Source: JAUNSR01 sp036655755 (GTDB taxonomy: Bacteria > Bacteroidota > Bacteroidia > Bacteroidales > JAUNSR01). From it: a stretch of 64,000 nt of DNA. The DNA lies in assembly GCA_036655755.1 (NCBI GenBank), contig JAVVPN010000004.1, forward strand, positions 7,053-71,052, written 5' to 3'. How positions within the stretch are numbered: position 1 is the stretch's first letter; the number at the start of each line of letters is the position of its first letter. The position numbers and the translations under genes were made by a program. The notes beneath the pieces are model-generated. The model ran no database searches. It was not told the origin of the DNA and saw only the letters and a list, made by a program, of their open reading frames with translations. Of the stretch, positions 58,439 through 64,000 are shown piece after piece.

Positions 58439-59177
58439 TTTTACAGGAATTACCCATTATCCTGTTAATTCAAATCAGGTAAACGCCCAGCAGGAGATGC
58501 CTGTTTCTATGGTGGCCCAGTGCCTGATTGATGCGGCTTCACGTCACGCCGAAAAATGGGAATTCGGTTTCCGTCATCTTATACAGAACAACCATGCCTG
58601 GGTATTGGCCCGGCTTGCTTTTGAAATGGAGCGCTATCCGAAGGTAGATGACGTATTGACGGTCGAAACCTGGGTGGAAGGCGTCAATAAGCATTTCAGT
58701 AGCCGTAATTTCCGAATGCTCGATCAAAATCTGAATGTAATCGGATACGGGCGTAGCATCTGGTCGGTAATCGACTTTGAAACCCGCGAGTCGGTTGATC
58801 TTGCCGGATATGAAACGATCGTGAAACTGGCGCAGGATCTTCCTTGCCCGATAGAGCGTCCCGGACGCATCGGTTCGGTAAAGACCGAAACTGGAGTTCC
58901 TTACCGGGTGCAGGTAAGTGATCTCGATATTAATCGGCACATGACAAGTGCCCGTTATATCGATCACCTGCTGGATCTGTTCTCATTGGCGCAATTTGAT
59001 GAAAACAGAGTGGCCCGTTTTGAAGTGCAGTATCTGAATGAGGCCTTGTATGATGAAAATGTGCTTCTGTTAAAAGAAGCCGCTGCTCAAGGTGAATATA
59101 TATTGGAGATGCGCAACGAAAGCGGTATCTCTTTGTGTAAGTGTAAAAGTGTATTTGTTAATTCATTAAATAATTAA
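58428..59177 (+). CDS. Acyl-ACP thioesterase-family hotdog protein inside the ilv operon
   Basis: A 249-residue double-hotdog protein related to plant FatA/FatB and bacterial acyl-ACP thioesterases, which release free fatty acids from acyl carrier protein. The first hotdog carries NNHAWVLARLAFEMERYPKV and TVETWVEGVNKHFSSRNFRM. The second has DLDINRHMTSARYIDHLLDL, with the Asn and His typical of the catalytic site. It lies between ilvN (11-bp overlap) and ilvC (4-bp gap), so it is expressed and attenuated together with branched-chain amino-acid synthesis. A role with branched-chain acyl groups is an inference from position only. Confidence 0.85.
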   Translation: MKTNFTGITHYPVNSNQVNAQQEMPVSMVAQCLIDAASRHAEKWEFGFRHLIQNNHAWVLARLAFEMERYPKVDDVLTVETWVEGVNKHFSSRNFRMLDQNLNVIGYGRSIWSVIDFETRESVDLAGYETIVKLAQDLPCPIERPGRIGSVKTETGVPYRVQVSDLDINRHMTSARYIDHLLDLFSLAQFDENRVARFEVQYLNEALYDENVLLLKEAAAQGEYILEMRNESGISLCKCKSVFVNSLNN

Positions 59178-59181
59178 AAGA

Positions 59182-60228
59182 ATGGCTATCATGAATTTTG
59201 GAGGTGTTGAAGAAAACGTTCGCACCCGTGAAGAGTTTCCGTTGGAAAAAGCAAAAGAGGTATTGAAAGATGAAGTAATTGCGGTAATCGGTTATGGTGT
59301 ACAGGGCCCTGGTCAGTCACTTAACTTACGCGATAATGGCTTTAACGTAATCGTTGGTCAGCGCAAGGATTCAAAAACATGGGATAAAGCGATTGCCGAT
59401 GGCTGGGTGCCGGGCGAAACGCTTTTCGAAATCGAAGAGGCGTGCGAGCGTGCCACGATTATTCAGTACTTGTTGTCGGACGCTGCTCAGATCGCAGTGT
59501 GGCCAACCGTAAAGAAACACCTTACTCCGGGGAAAGCGCTTTATTTCTCTCATGGTTTTGCTGTTACTTATAAAGAGCGTACAGGAATCGTTCCTCCTGC
59601 AGACGTTGACGTAATCCTTGTCGCTCCGAAAGGATCGGGTACAAGTTTGCGCCGTATGTTTTTACAGGGACGCGGGCTGAACTCTTCTTTTGCCGTTTTC
59701 CAGGATGCGACAGGTCGTGCTATGGATCGTGCTGTTGCTTTAGGAATCGGCGTAGGGTCGGGTTATCTGTTTGAAACTGATTTCCGTCGTGAAGTGTATT
59801 CAGATTTGACCGGCGAACGTGGTACGTTAATGGGTGCGATCCAGGGTATTTTTGCGGCTCAGTATGAGACACTGCGTGCCAACGGGCATACGCCTTCGGA
59901 AGCGTTCAACGAAACGGTAGAAGAGCTTACCCAATCATTGATGCCGTTGGTTGCTGAAAACGGAATGGACTGGATGTATGCAAACTGTTCTACAACCGCT
60001 CAGCGTGGTGCTTTGGATTGGTGGAAACCTTTCCGTGACGCTACAAAACCGGTATTCGAAAAACTGTATGCTGAGGTTGCTTGTGGCAATGAAGCACAGC
60101 GTTCAATCGATTTGAATTCAAAACCGGATTATCGTGAAAAACTGGAAGCCGAGCTAAAAGAGTTGCGCGAAAGCGAAATGTGGCAGGCTGGTGCTACCGT
60201 GCGTAAATTGCGTCCTGAAAATAATTAA
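59182..60228 (+). CDS. ilvC: Ketol-acid reductoisomerase
   Basis: It isomerises and reduces acetolactate with NADPH and magnesium. The 348-residue protein shows the nucleotide loop VIGYGVQGPGQSLNLRDNG and the cofactor loop VGQRKDSK. The C-terminal knotted domain has the metal residues in SDLTGERGTLMGAIQGIFAA and NETVEELTQSLMP. The end STTAQRGALDWW resembles the conserved CISNTAE/STTAQRG region. The start could be the Met at residue 4 (MNFGGVEENVRTREEF). It is the last gene of the operon, before a terminator. Confidence 0.96.
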   Translation: MAIMNFGGVEENVRTREEFPLEKAKEVLKDEVIAVIGYGVQGPGQSLNLRDNGFNVIVGQRKDSKTWDKAIADGWVPGETLFEIEEACERATIIQYLLSDAAQIAVWPTVKKHLTPGKALYFSHGFAVTYKERTGIVPPADVDVILVAPKGSGTSLRRMFLQGRGLNSSFAVFQDATGRAMDRAVALGIGVGSGYLFETDFRREVYSDLTGERGTLMGAIQGIFAAQYETLRANGHTPSEAFNETVEELTQSLMPLVAENGMDWMYANCSTTAQRGALDWWKPFRDATKPVFEKLYAEVACGNEAQRSIDLNSKPDYREKLEAELKELRESEMWQAGATVRKLRPENN

Positions 60229-60284
60229 GCATTGACAGGAGCTGGATAATAACCGTTGCTGTTTTTTGGACTACGTATTTTGTT

Positions 60285-60319
60285 AAGGAGGATATGCCAA
60301 ATGCATTTCCTCCTTTTTT
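60285..60319 (+). terminator. Intrinsic terminator of the ilv operon
   Basis: AAGGAGGA (60285-60292) pairs with TCCTCCTT (60308-60315), followed by TTTT. The loop is long, but an inner TGCC/ATGCA region may shorten it. Confidence 0.7.
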
Positions 60320-60395
60320 ATGAATTCATCAACATATTTCCCCGGCCCCTTGTCCGATTTTAAGGTGCTTATTCTTATTCTCCGAAGTAAAACTT

Positions 60396-60403
60396 TACTT
60401 TTG
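60396..60403 (+). promoter_or_regulatory. Candidate -7 element (TACTTTTG) for the second EamA gene
   Basis: TACTTTTG fits TAnnTTTG and lies 29 bp before the ATG at 60432, downstream of the ilv terminator. Confidence 0.5.
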
Positions 60404-60431
60404 TGGCTTAATTTTAGGTATTGATTGATTT

Positions 60432-61346
60432 ATGAATATTAAAAATCAGGTCATTAAAGGGCATATAGCCGTATTCCTGGCTGATGTAATCTGGGGGCTG
60501 AATGCTCCTATCGGTAAAGCTGCGCTACAACACATTTCCGCGTTGTCTCTCACTACGTTCCGGATGACGGGTGCAGCTTTATCGTTTCTCTTACTCTCGT
60601 TATTCCTTCCTCGTGAAAAAGTAGCCCCGGCCGATAAAATCCGCCTTTTCTTTGCCGGATTATTCGGAGTAGCAATCAATCAGGGATTCTTCATCCTTGG
60701 GTTATCCCATACCTCTCCGGTAAACGCCTCTATCGTTACCACTACACTGCCGATAATAACGATGTTATTTGCCGCACTATTTTTGCGCGAGCCTATCACC
60801 GGCAAAAAGATAATCGGTATTTTACTGGGTGCCTCGGGTGCCTTGATTCTTATATTGGGCAATGGCGGTTTTTCTTTTACGGGAAGTATGAAAGGCGATC
60901 TGTTTTGTTTATTGGCTCAAGCCAGCGTAGCGCTTTACCTGACTTTGTTTAAAAAACTTTTCACCCGTTATTCACCCTTTACCGTTCTCACATGGATGTT
61001 TTGCTTTGCGTCACTTTGTTTTGTCCCTTTCTCATGGCATGAAGTGGCCGCCATATCTTATGGTGCATTGTCGGGCATGGCTTGGGCTCAAATCGCATTC
61101 GTCGTTTTTGGCGGAACGTTCCTCGCCTATATCGGTTTCCAAATAGGTCAGAAGTACCTGCGTCCCACCGTGGTCAGTACCTACAATTATGTACAGCCTG
61201 TAGTAGCCACGATTGCTGCCGTTTGGGCCGGAATGGATACGTTCGGATTAAATAAGGCGGTCGCAGTTGTCTTAGTATTTTTGGGTGTGTATTTTGTTAC
61301 GCTCAGCAAATCGCGGTCGCAGATGGAGGGCTTAAAGCGGGGATAA
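60432..61346 (+). CDS. EamA-family (DMT superfamily) transporter
   Basis: A 304-residue inner-membrane protein with about ten helices and two EamA repeats (first from VFLADVIWGLNAPIGKAALQ; second from GDLFCLLAQASVALYLTLFK). The N-terminal W-G-x-N-x-P pattern and the late TYNYVQPVVATIAAVWAGMD are typical. It is a different paralogue from the one at 41588. It has its own promoter candidate after the ilv terminator, so export of branched-chain amino acids is only a guess by neighbourhood. Confidence 0.9.
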   Translation: MNIKNQVIKGHIAVFLADVIWGLNAPIGKAALQHISALSLTTFRMTGAALSFLLLSLFLPREKVAPADKIRLFFAGLFGVAINQGFFILGLSHTSPVNASIVTTTLPIITMLFAALFLREPITGKKIIGILLGASGALILILGNGGFSFTGSMKGDLFCLLAQASVALYLTLFKKLFTRYSPFTVLTWMFCFASLCFVPFSWHEVAAISYGALSGMAWAQIAFVVFGGTFLAYIGFQIGQKYLRPTVVSTYNYVQPVVATIAAVWAGMDTFGLNKAVAVVLVFLGVYFVTLSKSRSQMEGLKRG

Positions 61347-61474
61347 AATTTGATATAAAGCTCCGGGGTGTTATATTTGTGATTCGTAACTTAATATTAA
61401 TAAATATTTATCACGAAATCCCGTTTGCATTTTATTCCTAATATCTTTTTAACCTTTAAATTCGATGTATCTTA

Positions 61475-64000
61475 ATGAATCAGCCTCTTATTTGTATGAC
61501 CGTGCTTTCGGTTTTGTCCCTTATTCCAGCGAAAAGTATAAGTGTAAATCAAGTATCTTTTGACGGAACAAGTCAATTTTTAACAACAGCTCCTGACGGC
61601 ATTCCGTTTGTAGTAACTGAGCATGGTTGGAATCCTGACAATTTGGGAAATCACCGTGTCGTATTAGAAGCTTCACAAAAAGGAGTTAATACGTTTTATA
61701 TCCCATGGCGACGTCCCGATTTGCGTCCCGAAACGAAACGCTTGATATTACATGAGGTCGGAAGAGAAAGTGAAAACGATTCGATTCGTATTCTTGATTT
61801 TAATAATGAATATGCTCGTATCGAGTTTTATGCTCAGGAAGCCGGGAGGCAGTATTATCTTTATTATCTCCCTTATAAAAAAGCTCCTCAGTGGGGAGAT
61901 GCCAGATACTATATTCATAATGACTATATTGCACCTGACTCATCCCAGCTGACATTTAACTTTACAGAGGGGCCTGTTGTCAACGGAAAAGTTGTCCGTT
62001 TTGAGAGCCGTAGCAGTTTTGATTATTTTACGTCGATGGGGCTCATCGCAACACGTCAAGAGATAGACAGTCTTGCAGATCATTATCCGCAGGCAATGGT
62101 TCTTTTTGCTGAGAACAGGGCTTTCCCGATTCGGTTGTCTGCAACATTACCCTCGCGTTGGGTCGAAACCGGACCGGTGGATAAAATAGAAGATGTCGTA
62201 GCAAAGAACGAATACTACTCCTATCAGATTGGTGTTTGGGCACCTCGGAAAGAGTTGAAAAATATTTCTGTCCGTTTTTCTGATCTGAAAAATGGGGATT
62301 TCATAATTCCCGCTTCTAACCAAACCTGTTTTAATCAAGAAGGCATCAATTGGGATGGTAATCCGCTTACGTTTCGCGTAGATGTAGCTCCGCGTCATAT
62401 TCAGTCCTTATGGTGTGGAATAGATATACCCAAAGATACCCCTGCGGGAGTCTATTCGGGAAAAGCAATTGTGTCTGCAGAGGGAGAAAAGCCACAAGAA
62501 ATAAATTTGATTTTAAATGTGACTAATCAGATCCTGGCAGATAGGGGGGATAATGAAACATGGCGACATTCTCGTTTGCGATGGCTTAATTCCACACTCG
62601 GAACAGATGACAAACCGGTAAAGCCTTATATTGCAATGGAATTGGCTGGTAAAACGATTACAGCAACCGATAAGGTTGTTACTTTAGCATCTTCCGGACT
62701 ACCGGCCCAAATCCGGATCAATGATAAAAAGGTGCTCTCTTCCCCGATTCGTTTTGTTGTAGAAACTAATAAGGGAGATATTGTTTTGAATTCTAAATCG
62801 CTTGATATAAGGAAAAATGATGAGGGAAAAGTGAGTTGGAGTGGAAATATGGAAAAAAAGCAACTTAAGTTTAATCTGAACGCCACAATGGAATTTGATG
62901 GATATATGCGTTATCAGATTGAAATGGTTGCTGTTAAAGAACCGGTAATTGTACGAAATATCCGAATGGAGATGGAGATGACCTCTTACAGTTCCACTTA
63001 TTTTATGGGAGCAGGTTTAAAAGGGGGATATACGCCACAAACCTATGATTGGCAATGGACCGGGCCGTATGATAGCTTTTGGATTGGGAATGCTCATTGC
63101 GGATTGCATGTAGAATTACGCGGTGGAGCGTATCATGGTCCTTTATTAAATGATTATAAGCCGACACCTCCTCTCTCATGGGCTAATTACGGAAAAGGAG
63201 GGGTTGCGCTAAACCGAAATAATAAATCGGAAGTTGCGTCTATTGCAGTTTATACCGGCAACGATACCTTGACTTCAGTTAAAAAGGATTTTGAATTTGG
63301 TATTTTAATTACACCGGTCAAACCGATTGATACGAAGAAACATTTTTCTGAACGGTATTTTCATAAAGATCCTGCAGATTATCGCTTGGCAAAAGATTCG
63401 CTGGCCAATATTATTAATATCCATCATGCACGCAAATTGAATCCTGTTATCAACTATCCATGGATCGTTCAGGAGCCGTTGAAGCAATATATCGATTCAA
63501 TGCATCAGATTGATATGAAGGTGAAGTTATATTATACCATTCGTGAACTGACAACGCATGCCCGGGAGGTGTATGCATTAAAAAGCCTGAAACATGAAAT
63601 TTTTGTTCCTGGTCAAGGATATGGTCTGCCTTGGACTTGTGAACATTTGATCGATGATTACCGGCCGGCATGGTTCACTGAAATTGAGAATGAGCAGTAT
63701 GATGCAGCATTAGTGGTCAATGGTTTTTCCCGGTGGATTAATTATTACCTCGAAGGATTGCGTTGGATGCTTGAGAATTATAAAATTGACGGGATTTATA
63801 TGGATGATGTTTCTTTTGATCGTACGGTATTGAAACGAATGCGTAAAATTATGGAAGAAACAAGCCCCGGGTCATTAGTTGACTTACATTCGAATACAGG
63901 TTATTCTGTCGGACCGGAGAATCAATATGCCGACTTCTTGCCTTATATAGATCGTACATGGTTCGGTGAAAGTTATGAATATGATAAAATGACACCGGAT
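61475..64000 (+). CDS. Putative exported glycoside hydrolase (GH123/DUF6067-like), truncated by window edge
   Basis: An open frame of 842 codons runs from ATG 61475 to the window end without a stop; an in-frame stop at 61457-61459 sets its upstream limit. A hydrophobic N terminus (MNQPLICMTVLSVLSLIPAK) suggests export. The first ~540 residues are beta-rich (NHRVVLEASQKGVNTFYIPW; IDIPKDTPAGVYSGKAIVSA), like the N-terminal modules of GH123-related proteins. The later part becomes an alpha/beta barrel with INYYLEGLRWMLENYKIDGI followed by YMDDVSFDR, acidic residues that could be catalytic. The family call is by overall layout and is moderate. The C terminus is outside the window. Confidence 0.65.
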   Translation, partial: MNQPLICMTVLSVLSLIPAKSISVNQVSFDGTSQFLTTAPDGIPFVVTEHGWNPDNLGNHRVVLEASQKGVNTFYIPWRRPDLRPETKRLILHEVGRESENDSIRILDFNNEYARIEFYAQEAGRQYYLYYLPYKKAPQWGDARYYIHNDYIAPDSSQLTFNFTEGPVVNGKVVRFESRSSFDYFTSMGLIATRQEIDSLADHYPQAMVLFAENRAFPIRLSATLPSRWVETGPVDKIEDVVAKNEYYSYQIGVWAPRKELKNISVRFSDLKNGDFIIPASNQTCFNQEGINWDGNPLTFRVDVAPRHIQSLWCGIDIPKDTPAGVYSGKAIVSAEGEKPQEINLILNVTNQILADRGDNETWRHSRLRWLNSTLGTDDKPVKPYIAMELAGKTITATDKVVTLASSGLPAQIRINDKKVLSSPIRFVVETNKGDIVLNSKSLDIRKNDEGKVSWSGNMEKKQLKFNLNATMEFDGYMRYQIEMVAVKEPVIVRNIRMEMEMTSYSSTYFMGAGLKGGYTPQTYDWQWTGPYDSFWIGNAHCGLHVELRGGAYHGPLLNDYKPTPPLSWANYGKGGVALNRNNKSEVASIAVYTGNDTLTSVKKDFEFGILITPVKPIDTKKHFSERYFHKDPADYRLAKDSLANIINIHHARKLNPVINYPWIVQEPLKQYIDSMHQIDMKVKLYYTIRELTTHAREVYALKSLKHEIFVPGQGYGLPWTCEHLIDDYRPAWFTEIENEQYDAALVVNGFSRWINYYLEGLRWMLENYKIDGIYMDDVSFDRTVLKRMRKIMEETSPGSLVDLHSNTGYSVGPENQYADFLPYIDRTWFGESYEYDKMTPD

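Noticed and set aside
1..64000. tRNA, rRNA, insertion sequences or prophage
   Set aside because: No cloverleaf-like segment, transposase, integrase or phage gene was recognised in any intergenic gap or open frame.

Overview
This window is a core-chromosome segment of a member of the Bacteroidales, most like Parabacteroides/Tannerellaceae, though the exact genus cannot be fixed from the sequence alone. The grounds are SusC/SusD outer-membrane pairs, a cobalamin-type ribonucleotide reductase, an MCE (MlaD-like) protein next to dnaA, an ilvD-ilvB-ilvN-thioesterase-ilvC operon, and many intergenic TAnnTTTG motifs, the -7 element of the Bacteroidetes primary sigma factor. No insertion sequence, prophage, CRISPR array, tRNA or rRNA gene was seen. 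The ends cut through two genes: the 5' end of a SusC-like gene on the left, and a long glycoside-hydrolase-like ORF (from 61475) that runs off the right edge.

Layout. 1-9.3 kb: a putative glycosidase (GHL10), mannose-6-phosphate isomerase, 4-alpha-glucanotransferase, B12-dependent ribonucleotide reductase and a nitroreductase. 9.3-23.2 kb: mostly minus-strand housekeeping genes: dnaA, an MCE protein, an amidase, cdsA, rsfS-ftsH, glyA, and pyrB-pyrI-flavin reductase; aroE and a DUF3127 gene lie on the plus strand. 23.5-32.8 kb: PBP1A, the rfbA-rfbB-cpsB-like surface-sugar operon, a biotin-dependent carboxyltransferase (OadA-like) and glutamate dehydrogenase. 32.9-40.8 kb: a PEP/pyruvate-binding protein with receiver-like N-terminal domains, facing a six-gene minus-strand operon (cation antiporter, dCMP deaminase, S41 protease, 5-formyl-THF cyclo-ligase, hemerythrin-like protein, LuxR-type regulator). 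40.9-43.1 kb: a Crp/Fnr regulator, an EamA exporter and a GNAT acetyltransferase. 43.3-51.9 kb: a SusC/SusD pair, an exported M81 (MlrC) protein and an exported M3 peptidase, which together suggest peptide uptake and breakdown. 52.1-64 kb: an LTA-synthase-like sulfatase-fold enzyme, the branched-chain amino-acid operon, a second EamA exporter and the truncated hydrolase.

The most notable non-coding content is regulatory. (1) Upstream of ilvD there is a complete-looking ribosome-mediated attenuator: a 22-codon leader peptide with 14 Ile/Leu/Val codons, a 17-bp terminator hairpin and a competing antiterminator segment. (2) Upstream of pyrB there is an intrinsic terminator that no upstream gene explains, crossed by a 54-codon leader ORF, laid out like the enterobacterial pyrBI attenuator. 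(3) A dispersed, foldable element lies directly upstream of mlaD, rfbA and the M3 peptidase gene, and one stem position covaries between two copies. (4) A tandem array of about 22 bp units made of alternating small palindromes lies near 19.3 kb. (5) Repeated TGTTGAAAA/TTTTCCA motifs lie between nrdJ and the nitroreductase gene, close to dnaA.
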